Source of the DNA: Achromobacter insolitus
GTDB lineage: Bacteria > Pseudomonadota > Gammaproteobacteria > Burkholderiales > Burkholderiaceae_B
Reading direction: 5' to 3'
Length of the DNA stretch: 64,000 bases
NCBI RefSeq assembly: GCF_002209555.1
Contig: NZ_NJIF01000003.1
Span: 310,001-374,000, forward strand
The notes under the pieces: generated by a model
Databases searched by the model: none
What the model saw: the letters and a program-made list of their open reading frames with translations, nothing else
What the model was told of the DNA's origin: nothing
Position numbers and translations under genes: made by a program
In this document: piece after piece, positions 54,352 to 62,581 of the stretch
How the letters are laid out: each line of letters starts with the position of its first letter
Position numbering within the stretch: the stretch's first letter is position 1

Positions 54352-55311
54352 ATGGCCTCCGCCGCTCCCCCTCCGGAAGTGCAGGTCCGCATCGCGGACC
54401 TGATGGCGTTGGAGCCCGCCGCGCGCGGCCTGGGCTTCTTCAGCCGCCAGCCGGTGCGCAGCATCCTTGCCGGCCAGCATGGCTCGCGCTTGCGCGGACG
54501 CGGGCTGGATTTCAAGGAATTGCGCCGCTACCTGCCCGGAGACGATCTCCGCCAGTTGGACTGGCGCGCGTCCCAACGGTTGGGCAAGCCCTACGTGCGT
54601 ACCTACAGCGAAGAACGCGACCGTCCGTCGCTGGTGGTGGTGGACCAGCGCATGGGCATGTATTTCGGCTCGGTGCGCAACTTCAAATCAGTGGTGGCGG
54701 CGCGCGTGGCCGCGCTATCCGCCTGGATGGCCTTCCAGGCCGGCGACCGGGTAGGGGGCCTGGTGTTCAGCGATGCGGGCATGGACAGTGTGCGCCCGCT
54801 GCGCAGCCGTGAACGCATCCAGGCCTTGTTTGCCGCCATCGCGCGCCGCAGTCAGTCCATGCGCGCCGATCAACCCGACGTGGACGCTTCTGGCCGCCTG
54901 AACCAGGCGCTGGAGGGCGCGCTGGCGCACGCACCGCACGATTGTCTGGTGTGCCTGATCAGCGACTTCGCCGGCGCGGATGATACGACCTTGCGCCTGT
55001 TGCGTACGCTGGCGGCGCATAACGACGTGGTCGCCACGCTGGTGTACGACCCGCTGGCGCTGCGCATTCCGCTGCGCGGCCGGCTGGTGGTGACCCAGGG
55101 TGAGTTGCAGGTGGAGGTGGCGGCGGATCGCAAGCAGGTGCGAGAGCCCCTGTCGGCATTTTTCTCCGGGCGCCTGCACGACGTGGCGGAACTGCTTCGA
55201 CGCAGCCGTGTGCCGCTGCTGTCCATCGACACAGCGGAGGACACCGCGACGCAGCTGCGCCGCGAACTGGGCCGCCAGGCAAGCCGCCCGCCACCCCGGG
55301 AGCGCACGTGA
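54352..55311 (+). CDS. DUF58 protein
   Basis: A 319-residue DUF58 protein with the family core LRGRGLDFKELRRYLPGDDL followed by RQLDWRASQRLGKPYVRTY and a VWA-like fold (LVVVDQRMGMYFG; VCLISDFAGADD). DUF58 proteins are regular partners of MoxR ATPases. It has no membrane helix. Seven bases follow the moxR stop, and its own stop overlaps the next start (GTGA). The DxSxS metal site is not conserved (DQRMG), so it may be structural. Confidence 0.9.
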   Translation: MASAAPPPEVQVRIADLMALEPAARGLGFFSRQPVRSILAGQHGSRLRGRGLDFKELRRYLPGDDLRQLDWRASQRLGKPYVRTYSEERDRPSLVVVDQRMGMYFGSVRNFKSVVAARVAALSAWMAFQAGDRVGGLVFSDAGMDSVRPLRSRERIQALFAAIARRSQSMRADQPDVDASGRLNQALEGALAHAPHDCLVCLISDFAGADDTTLRLLRTLAAHNDVVATLVYDPLALRIPLRGRLVVTQGELQVEVAADRKQVREPLSAFFSGRLHDVAELLRRSRVPLLSIDTAEDTATQLRRELGRQASRPPPRERT

Positions 55312-55808
55312 ACGCCGACGCCACGCCGTCCATCGAACAGCTGCGGCAATTGCCGCTGCCCGCGCCGGTCAGTTATTGGCCGCAGACCTGGGGCTGGCTG
55401 GTCGCGCTGGCGGTGGTGCTGGCGCTGGCGGCTTGGGTCGCTTGGCGGGTAGTGCGCCGGCACAGGCGCAACCGCTATCGGCGCGCGGGCCTGCGCATGC
55501 TGGAAGCGCTGCGGCTGGCGGCGCAATCCGATCCGCTGGCCGCGCGCGCCTTGCCTGAACTGCTCAAGCGCGTCGGCCTGTCGTCCGTGACCGCCGCGGA
55601 TCGGGCACGGGTGGGCGCGCTGCAGGGCGCGGAGTGGGTCGCTTACATGGATAGCGGCAAGGCGGTCTTTCCACCCGATGCCGGCATCCTCTTGCGCGCG
55701 CTCGCCTATGCGCCGCCGGATACCCTGCGGGCCATCGATCCCGCGCGTTTGCGGCAACTGTTTGCCGCAAGCCGTGTATGGATGGAGAAGCACCATGTGG
55801 CGGCTTGA
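55308..55808 (+). CDS. DUF4381 membrane protein
   Basis: A 166-residue protein with one membrane helix (about 25-48: WGWLVALAVVLALAAWVAWR) followed by a helical cytoplasmic domain (AGLRMLEALRLAAQSDPLAA; LPELLKRVGLSS). DUF4381 proteins are typical of MoxR-VWA clusters. The GTG at 55308 overlaps the DUF58 stop by four bases. The end overlaps the following VWA gene by 14 bases, so translation is coupled. Confidence 0.88.
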   Translation: MNADATPSIEQLRQLPLPAPVSYWPQTWGWLVALAVVLALAAWVAWRVVRRHRRNRYRRAGLRMLEALRLAAQSDPLAARALPELLKRVGLSSVTAADRARVGALQGAEWVAYMDSGKAVFPPDAGILLRALAYAPPDTLRAIDPARLRQLFAASRVWMEKHHVAA

Positions 55809-56814
55809 GTATCCCTGGCTGCTCGCGCTGCTGCCGCTGGGCTGGCTGGCGTACCGCTATTTGCCGCCATACGTGCAGCGCCGCAGCGCGGTGCGCATTC
55901 CATTCTTCGAATCGGTCGCTCGCAGCACGGGGCAGACGCCGCAGCGTCCCGGCGTGCGCGGCGACCGCTGGCAACTGGCGCTGAACTTCCTGGTATGGCT
56001 GTTCCTGGTCCTGGCCCTGGCGCGGCCCGAACGGGTCGATCCGCCGCTGGAACACCGCCAGCCGGTGCGCGACCTGCTTCTGGCCATCGATATCTCGCAA
56101 TCCATGGAGACCCAGGATTTCATCGCGCCGGACGGCCGCCGGGAGGACCGGCTGACGGGCGTGAAAACGGTAGTCGGCGAATTCATCGAGCGCCGCAAAG
56201 ACGACCGGCTCGGGCTCATCGTATTCGGCACGGCGGCCTATCCGCAGGCGCCGCTGACGCAGGACCACGCCACGCTCCAACAGCTGCTGGGTCAAGTCAG
56301 CACACGCATGGCCGGTCCCAACACGGCGATCGGCGACGCCATCGGCGTGGCGATCAAGCAATTCGAGCACGCTGGCGAGCACGACCAGGTCCTGATCCTG
56401 CTGACGGACGGTAACGACACCGGTAGCGCCGTGCCGCCCGACCGAGCCTCGGCCATGGCCGCCGCGCGCCATATCGTGATTCACACGATAGGCATAGGCG
56501 ATCCGCAGGGGGAAGGCGAGGAAAAGGTCGATTTCGACGCCTTGCGCGCGATAGCCGCCAAGACCGGCGGCCGTTTTTTCCCCGCACAGGACCAGGCATC
56601 GCTGCGGCAGGTCTATGCCGAACTGGACCGGATCACGCCGCACGAGGTGCGTGAGCTTCGCCACCAGCCCAAGCAGGATTTCTTCTGGGTGCCGCTGGGG
56701 CTGGCGCTGTTGCTGCTGGGAGGGTGGCACCTCCTTGCCGCGCTGCGCGGCTGGCGCCGCGATCCAGGCGGCACCAAGCGAGGCACGGAGGAGGGCGAGT
56801 GGAAATCGACCTGA
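55795..56814 (+). CDS. batA: VWA-domain membrane protein (BatA-like)
   Basis: A 339-residue protein with an N-terminal helix (about 6-24), a second helix (about 60-76), a von Willebrand A domain and a C-terminal helix (about 298-317). The metal-ion adhesion site is intact: D99-I-S-Q-S in LLAIDISQSME, and Asp in LLTDGNDTGS. This is the BatA layout: helices anchor the VWA domain on the periplasmic side. It probably contacts the MoxR complex and a client protein. ATG at 55795, overlapping DUF4381; its end overlaps the next gene by 16 bases. Confidence 0.9.
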   Translation: MWRLEYPWLLALLPLGWLAYRYLPPYVQRRSAVRIPFFESVARSTGQTPQRPGVRGDRWQLALNFLVWLFLVLALARPERVDPPLEHRQPVRDLLLAIDISQSMETQDFIAPDGRREDRLTGVKTVVGEFIERRKDDRLGLIVFGTAAYPQAPLTQDHATLQQLLGQVSTRMAGPNTAIGDAIGVAIKQFEHAGEHDQVLILLTDGNDTGSAVPPDRASAMAAARHIVIHTIGIGDPQGEGEEKVDFDALRAIAAKTGGRFFPAQDQASLRQVYAELDRITPHEVRELRHQPKQDFFWVPLGLALLLLGGWHLLAALRGWRRDPGGTKRGTEEGEWKST

Positions 56815-58394
56815 GCGCCTTCCATTTCCTGCGCCCCTGGTGGCTGCTGGCGATTCCGGCCGCGGCCTTGCTGCTATGGCGGCGGCGGGGTGAGGACGGG
56901 TATCGCGGATGGCGGAGCAATATTGCGCCCGCGCTGCTGCCATACCTGACCGTGCGCACGCCAGGCAGCCGCGGCCCGCGCCCGGCGCAGATGCTGGCAG
57001 TGCTGCTGGCGTTGGGCGGCATCGCCGCTGCCGGCCCGACGTGGCGGCAAGACCGACCGGCCTTCCTGGACAATCTTGCGCCGCTGATCGCGGCAGTGGA
57101 CCTGTCGCCCTCGATGGACGCGGCCGATCTGCCGCCCAGCCGCCTGGAGGCCGCCAAACGCAAGTTGCGCGACCTGCTGGCACGGCGCGCGGGCGCCAAG
57201 ACGGGCCTGATCGCCTATGCCGGAACGGCGCACCTGGTGCTGCCGCCTACCGATGATCCGGCATTGCCGGATATGTTCGTCCAGACCCTGTCGACCGACC
57301 TCATCGCTACGCCGGGCAAGGACGCCGCCGGCGCCATTTCCCTGGCTGCTAGCCTGCTGCAATCCGGCGAGGCGGGCGGCACCTTGCTGCTGGTGACCGA
57401 CGGCGCGGACACGCGCCAGTTGGCCGAGGTCGAACGTCTGGCCCGCGCCAGTTCCTTCCAGATACTGGTGTGGGCAGCAGGCACCCGCGATGGCGGCCTG
57501 GTCCGTGACGCCCGGGGCCAGCCCCGCCTGGACGGCCAGGGCAAGCCCCTGCTGGGCAATTTCGACGAGGCTGCGCTGAAACAGCTGGCGCAAGCCGCGC
57601 GCGCGCCCCTGGGCAGCCTTACCTTGAACGACGACGACCTGGACTGGGTATCCCTGCACGCGCAGCGCCACTTCCAGGAAGTGCAGGACGCGGACAAGCC
57701 GCTGCACTGGAAAGACGCGGGTTACTGGCTGTGCTGGCCCCTGGCCTTGCTGGCGCTATTGGCGCTGCGGCGCGGTTGGAACATCAACTGGACGGCGTGC
57801 CTCGTGCTCGCTGCCGGCGGCGCGCTGCACGCGCCTCGGGCGGAAGCGAATCCCCTGGTGGATGCGTTCTTCACGCCCGACCAGCAAGGGCGTTGGGCCT
57901 ACGAGCATCAACGCTATGCCGAAGCCGCGACGCGTTTCACCGATCCTTACTGGAAGGGGCGCGCGGCCTACGACGCGGGCGACTACCAGGCCGCGTTGGC
58001 TGCCTTCGCCAGGCTGGACACGCCAGAAGGCTATTTCTATATGGGCAATACCCAGGTCCGCTTACGCCGCTACGGCGCCGCGATTGCTGCCTATGACCAG
58101 GCGCTACGCCAGCGACCGGACTTTCCGCAAGCGCGCGAGAACCGGGAATTGGTCGCCAGGCTGATCGCCGCCGCTGAAACCGAACAGCAGGACGACGACT
58201 CGGATAAGCCGGACGAGACCCGCATGGATAACGACCAGGCCGCCGGCAAGATGGTACGGACCACCGTTACCCAAGCCGCATCGGATGAGGTCTGGTTACG
58301 CAATCTGAGCCTGTCGCCGGCGGGTTTCCTGAAGCAGAAGTTCGCCATCGAAGACGCGCGCAAGGCCACGCCAGCGCAGGGGGGGCAGCCATGA
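56799..58394 (+). CDS. batB: VWA and TPR membrane protein (BatB-BatC fusion-like)
   Basis: A 531-residue protein starting at GTG (VEIDLSAFHFLRPWWLLAIP). It has N-terminal membrane helices, a VWA domain with intact site D101-L-S-P-S and Asp in LLVTDGADTRQ, another membrane helix around 308-330, and a C-terminal tetratricopeptide region (WAYEHQRYAEAATRFTDPYW; GYFYMGNTQVRLRRYGAAIA) followed by an acidic tail. It combines BatB-like and BatC-like parts. GGAGGAG lies upstream of the GTG. The stop overlaps the batD start (ATGA). Confidence 0.88.
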   Translation: MEIDLSAFHFLRPWWLLAIPAAALLLWRRRGEDGYRGWRSNIAPALLPYLTVRTPGSRGPRPAQMLAVLLALGGIAAAGPTWRQDRPAFLDNLAPLIAAVDLSPSMDAADLPPSRLEAAKRKLRDLLARRAGAKTGLIAYAGTAHLVLPPTDDPALPDMFVQTLSTDLIATPGKDAAGAISLAASLLQSGEAGGTLLLVTDGADTRQLAEVERLARASSFQILVWAAGTRDGGLVRDARGQPRLDGQGKPLLGNFDEAALKQLAQAARAPLGSLTLNDDDLDWVSLHAQRHFQEVQDADKPLHWKDAGYWLCWPLALLALLALRRGWNINWTACLVLAAGGALHAPRAEANPLVDAFFTPDQQGRWAYEHQRYAEAATRFTDPYWKGRAAYDAGDYQAALAAFARLDTPEGYFYMGNTQVRLRRYGAAIAAYDQALRQRPDFPQARENRELVARLIAAAETEQQDDDSDKPDETRMDNDQAAGKMVRTTVTQAASDEVWLRNLSLSPAGFLKQKFAIEDARKATPAQGGQP

Positions 58395-59818
58395 TGCGCC
58401 GCCATGATCCGCCGCGCCGCCTCGGCCTGCTGTTGCTGCTGCTGTCCTTGCTCCTGGCCCTGGCGGCCGGTGTGGCGCACGCCCAATCCGCGGATGCCGC
58501 AGCACAGTTACGAGCCGAGGCGCGCATGGCCCCGGGCGGCCCACTGATGGCGGGCGCCACATCCGTCCTGCAGGTGGACGTGCTGACCTCGACCTGGTTT
58601 ACCCAACCCCCTCAACTGCCAGCCCTGGATGTTCCTGGCGCGCTGGTTTCGGGGCCGTCGGGCCAGGCCACCATCATCCGCGCCACGATCGGCGGCGTCG
58701 CCTACAACGGATTGCGCTTCTCCTATCTCGTCAGCCCCGTAGCGGCCGGTCCCTTGCGTATACCCGTCATCCACGTCAGCGCCCAGGTGGGGCAGGCGTC
58801 TGCACCGCTGGCCGCGCAGACGCGTGCGCTGGAGCTGCGGGCCGCGGGACCGCCCGGCGGCCTGGCCGGCCACGCGCTGGCGGCAAGCGCTGTCCAGGCG
58901 GCCCAGCAGATCCAGTTTTCGGCCCAGCCGCCCGCCGTGGGCGACCGCGTCAGCCGCGTCATCACGATAGAAGCGCAGGGCGCGCAAGCCATGCTGATCC
59001 CTCCGCCCGTTGCCGCCGTTGTGCCGGGCCTCAAGCTGTATCCATCGGATCCCCAATTGGCGCCGATCTCGGACAGCAGGGGCGGTTTTGTGGGCGGACG
59101 ACGCGTGGACCGGCTCGATTACGTGATTGAGCGGGCCGGCGCTTACGAATTGCCTGCGGTAGAGATCCGCTGGTGGAACATTGCGGCCAACAAGGAAGAG
59201 CGCGCGGAACTGCCCGCGCAACGCTTCGAGGCGCAAGCGGGCGCCGCTTATCAAACGCCATTTTCGGTCGAGCAGGACCTGCGGGATATGGGGCGGCGAG
59301 CGCAGCTGCGTATCCCGGGAGGCTGGCTGGCGCTGGGAGGAGGGCTGGCGGTTGCGGCGCTGGCGGGGTGGCTGGCCGCCCCGTGGATACGGCGGGCGTT
59401 CGCTGGCATGCAAAGCGCGCTGCGCGCGCGGCGCCAGCGTTGGCGCGAATCCGAATCTTATGCCGCGATGAGACTGCAGCGCCTGCTTGCCCAACCCCAA
59501 CCACGCCTGGACGCGCTGTATACGTGGCTGCGCCGCGCTTGCGGCACCGCCACGCTGGCACGGGCAACGGCGAGCCTGGGCCCCGCTCTGCGGCAGCCTG
59601 GCGCTGACGCCCTGCGGGCCTGCTACGGCCGCGAGCCCGACGCGGAGCGCGGCTGGCGCGGCTTGCGCGAGGTGTTTCCGCGCTTGCGGCGCGCCTTGCG
59701 CGCCCCTCGGCACGCGGCCCGATCGCAGTGCTTGCTTGCCCTGAATCCCCGTCCGGCCAAACCATCACGTGGAACCGCCGACGCCGCGTCCGGCGAACTG
59801 CCAGGAGATCTCCCATGA
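58391..59818 (+). CDS. batD: BatD-like periplasmic/membrane protein
   Basis: A 475-residue protein with a signal peptide (cleavage near AHAQS, residue 31), a periplasmic beta-sandwich region (QPPAVGDRVSRVITIEAQGA; DRLDYVIERAGAYELPAVEI) and a membrane helix (about 314-333) followed by a cytoplasmic tail. This matches the BatD/BatE type, last of the classic MoxR-VWA partners. The start overlaps the upstream stop and the stop overlaps the HAD start, both ATGA. Confidence 0.87.
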   Translation: MMRRHDPPRRLGLLLLLLSLLLALAAGVAHAQSADAAAQLRAEARMAPGGPLMAGATSVLQVDVLTSTWFTQPPQLPALDVPGALVSGPSGQATIIRATIGGVAYNGLRFSYLVSPVAAGPLRIPVIHVSAQVGQASAPLAAQTRALELRAAGPPGGLAGHALAASAVQAAQQIQFSAQPPAVGDRVSRVITIEAQGAQAMLIPPPVAAVVPGLKLYPSDPQLAPISDSRGGFVGGRRVDRLDYVIERAGAYELPAVEIRWWNIAANKEERAELPAQRFEAQAGAAYQTPFSVEQDLRDMGRRAQLRIPGGWLALGGGLAVAALAGWLAAPWIRRAFAGMQSALRARRQRWRESESYAAMRLQRLLAQPQPRLDALYTWLRRACGTATLARATASLGPALRQPGADALRACYGREPDAERGWRGLREVFPRLRRALRAPRHAARSQCLLALNPRPAKPSRGTADAASGELPGDLP

Positions 59819-60813
59819 CGATGCCTTTGCTTGTCCGGCGCTGGTGCGCGCTGCTGATGCTGCTGCTATTGGCCGGTATGGCGCGCGCGCAGTCGCCGCT
59901 GCCGTCCTGGAACGAAGGTCCCTCGCGCCAGGCAATCCTCGGTTTTGTCGAGGCTGTCACTCGCGACGGCAGTCCCGACTACGTGGCGCCGTCCGATCGC
60001 ATCGCCGTGTTCGACAACGATGGCACGCTATGGAGCGAGCAGCCTCTGTACTTCCAATTGATCTTTGCGCTGGACCAGGTCAAGGCCATGGCCCCGCAGC
60101 ACCCTGAATGGGCAACGGAGCAGCCCTTCAAAGCCGCGATCGAGGGTGACCGCCAGGCGCTGGCGGCCTCGGGCACCGAAGGGCTGCTCAAGATCGTGGG
60201 GGCCACGCACACCAATATGAGCACGCAGGCTTTCAGCGCCGAGGTCAAGCAATGGATCAAGACCGCCCGCCATCCGCGCTTCAAGCAGCCTTACACCAGC
60301 ATGATCTACGCGCCGATGCTGGAGTTGCTGGACTACCTGCGGAGCAACGGGTTCAAGACCTACATTGTGTCGGGCGGCGAAGTGGAGTTCATGCGCGCCT
60401 GGGCCCAAAGCGTCTACGGCATACCGCCCGAGCAAGTCATAGGCACCACTTTCGTCACCGAGTTCCAGATGCGGGACGGCAAGCCAGTACTGATGCGCAC
60501 GCCCAAGCTGGACTTCAACGACGACGGTCCGGGCAAGCCCGTGGCCATCAATAAATTCATCGGCCGCCAGCCCATCTTCGCCTTCGGCAATTCAGACGGC
60601 GATCTGCAGATGCTGCAGTGGACCGCGGCCGGCAGCGGCAAGCGCTTTGCGGGCCTGGTGCACCACACCGACGGCAGGCGCGAATGGGCTTACGACCGCG
60701 AATCCAAGGTCGGCCGGCTGGACAAGGCCCTGGACGAAGCGCAACAAAGGGGTTGGGTAATCGTGGATATGGCAAAGGAGTGGAGAAGGGTGTACGCATT
60801 TGAAACGCAGTGA
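59815..60813 (+). CDS. Periplasmic HAD-family phosphatase
   Basis: A 332-residue HAD hydrolase with a signal peptide (MTMPLLVRRWCALLMLLLLA, cleavage after ARA, about residue 25). Motif 1 is D67-N-D69-G-T in AVFDNDGTLW; motif 2 is the Ser of TYIVSGGEVEF; motif 4 is FAFGNSDGDLQM. It should be an Mg-dependent phosphomonoesterase acting in the periplasm; the substrate is unknown. Start coupled to batD by ATGA, with AGGAG upstream. Its place between Bat proteins and the sulfatase suggests a shared substrate or pathway. Confidence 0.9.
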   Translation: MTMPLLVRRWCALLMLLLLAGMARAQSPLPSWNEGPSRQAILGFVEAVTRDGSPDYVAPSDRIAVFDNDGTLWSEQPLYFQLIFALDQVKAMAPQHPEWATEQPFKAAIEGDRQALAASGTEGLLKIVGATHTNMSTQAFSAEVKQWIKTARHPRFKQPYTSMIYAPMLELLDYLRSNGFKTYIVSGGEVEFMRAWAQSVYGIPPEQVIGTTFVTEFQMRDGKPVLMRTPKLDFNDDGPGKPVAINKFIGRQPIFAFGNSDGDLQMLQWTAAGSGKRFAGLVHHTDGRREWAYDRESKVGRLDKALDEAQQRGWVIVDMAKEWRRVYAFETQ

Positions 60814-60859
60814 TTCGTTTACGTGATTGGGAACCGCCCGCAAGGGTAAGGAGAAAGCG

Positions 60860-62509
60860 ATGAACGCAAGAAAACTGTTGAGCGCGGCGCTCTTCGCCGC
60901 TGCGGGCCTTGCGGTCCTGGGCGGCGCACAGGCGCAGACCCAGGCGCAAACCCAGGCCCCGCCGGCCAACCAGGGGCAGGAGACTCCGAACGGCAAGAAG
61001 CCGAACATCCTGGTGATCTTTGGCGATGACATCGGGCAGGCCAACATCAGCGCCTACACACATGGGGTGGTGGGTTACACGACGCCCAACATCGACCGGA
61101 TCGCCAAGGAGGGCACCCTTTTCACCGATTATTACGCCGAGAATAGCTGCACGGCGGGGCGCTCGTCCTTTATCACGGGGCAGTCACCGCTACGCACCGG
61201 CTTGTCCAAGGTTGGCATGCCCGGCGCAACCGTCGGACTTCAGAAAGGCGACATCACCATTGCCGAAGCGCTCAAGGCACAGGGCTACACGACAGCGCAA
61301 TTCGGCAAGAACCATCTGGGCGACCGTGACGAGTACCTGCCGACACGGCACGGCTTTGACGAATTCTTCGGCAATCTCTACCACCTGAACGCCGAGGAAG
61401 AGCCCGAACGCCCGTACTGGCCCAAGGACCCCAACGATCCCTACGTGAAGAACTTCTCTCCGCGCGGGGTGATCAAGGCCACTGCCGATGGCAAGGTGCA
61501 GGACACCGGGGCGCTTACGACCAAGCGTATGGAAACCATCGACGATGAAACGGTGGGCGCGGCAATCGACTACATCGACAAGCACGGCAAAGGCGACAAG
61601 CCGTTCTTCGTGTGGATGAACACCACACGCATGCACATCTACACCCACATCCGGCCGGAGCACAAAGGCAAGAGCGGTATGCCCGGCAACGACTACGCCG
61701 ACGGCATGTGGGAGCATGATCAGGACGTGGGCAAGCTGTTGAAAAAGCTGGATGACATGGGCATTGCCGACAACACCATCGTCATCTACACCACCGACAA
61801 CGGGCCCAATGCCTTCACTTGGCCTGACGCCGCCACCACGCCATTCCGCAGCGAGAAGGACTCCAACTGGGAGGGGGCGTTCCGCGTGCCCGCCATGGTC
61901 CGCTGGCCGGGCAAGATTCCCGCGGGGGAAATCAAGCGCGGCATGATGTCCGGCATGGACTGGTTCCCGACCTTGTTGGCCGCCACCGGCGACACCAACG
62001 TGAAGGAACGGTTGCTTGACGGTTGGGCGCCGCAAGCGGGCGGTACCAAGTTCAAGGTGCATCTGGACGGCTACAACCAGTTGCCGTACTTGACCGGCAA
62101 GCAGGAAAAGAGCGCCCGCGACGATTTCTACTACTTTAATGACGACGGGCTGCTCGTGGGGGTGCGGTGGGGTGACTGGAAGGCGGTGTTCTGCGAACAG
62201 CGGGCGCCGGGGAACCTCAATATTTGGCAGAATCCCTTCGTCTGCCTGCGCCTGCCCAAAATTTACAACCTGCGCATGGATCCCTATGAACGCGCCGACA
62301 TTACTTCCGACCAGTACAACGACTGGCTGGCCAAGAACGCCTATCTAACGGCAATCGCGACCATGAAGGCGTCGGCGTTCCTGGAGACGTTCCTCAAGTA
62401 TCCGCCCAGCCAGCGGCCCGCGAGCTTCAGCGTGGACCAGGTGCAGGAACGGGTGAACAAGGCAATGGAAGAGCACTTCGATCAGTTGGACAAACAGAAG
62501 TCGAAGTAG
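60860..62509 (+). CDS. Sulfatase (arylsulfatase family) with C-T-A-G-R site
   Basis: A 549-residue sulfatase with a signal peptide (MNARKLLSAALFAAAGLAVL, cleavage near AQA) followed by a short QAQT repeat. Metal ligands Asp56-Asp57 lie in LVIFGDDIGQ. The formylglycine site is C97-T-A-G-R101 in NSCTAGRSSFITG, the C-x-A-x-R variant of C-x-P-x-R. Further residues are QFGKNHLGD, YTTDNGPNAFTWPDA and a Lys in RSEKDSNWEG. It should hydrolyse a sulfate ester in the periplasm; the substrate is not evident. AAGGAG precedes the ATG at 60860. Requires FGE activation, presumably by the enzyme at 52171. Confidence 0.94.
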   Translation: MNARKLLSAALFAAAGLAVLGGAQAQTQAQTQAPPANQGQETPNGKKPNILVIFGDDIGQANISAYTHGVVGYTTPNIDRIAKEGTLFTDYYAENSCTAGRSSFITGQSPLRTGLSKVGMPGATVGLQKGDITIAEALKAQGYTTAQFGKNHLGDRDEYLPTRHGFDEFFGNLYHLNAEEEPERPYWPKDPNDPYVKNFSPRGVIKATADGKVQDTGALTTKRMETIDDETVGAAIDYIDKHGKGDKPFFVWMNTTRMHIYTHIRPEHKGKSGMPGNDYADGMWEHDQDVGKLLKKLDDMGIADNTIVIYTTDNGPNAFTWPDAATTPFRSEKDSNWEGAFRVPAMVRWPGKIPAGEIKRGMMSGMDWFPTLLAATGDTNVKERLLDGWAPQAGGTKFKVHLDGYNQLPYLTGKQEKSARDDFYYFNDDGLLVGVRWGDWKAVFCEQRAPGNLNIWQNPFVCLRLPKIYNLRMDPYERADITSDQYNDWLAKNAYLTAIATMKASAFLETFLKYPPSQRPASFSVDQVQERVNKAMEEHFDQLDKQKSK

Positions 62510-62581
62510 ACGGTGCCGGCGCGAGCCGGAGCAGGACCGGGCGGCGCCTGCCGCGTCGCCCGGCAACGCTGGAGGTGCGGC

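Noticed and set aside
62537..62563. Terminator between the sulfatase and the spermidine-synthase-like gene
   Set aside because: A 7-base stem CCGGGCG/CGCCCGG exists but has a 13-base loop and no T-run; too weak to call.
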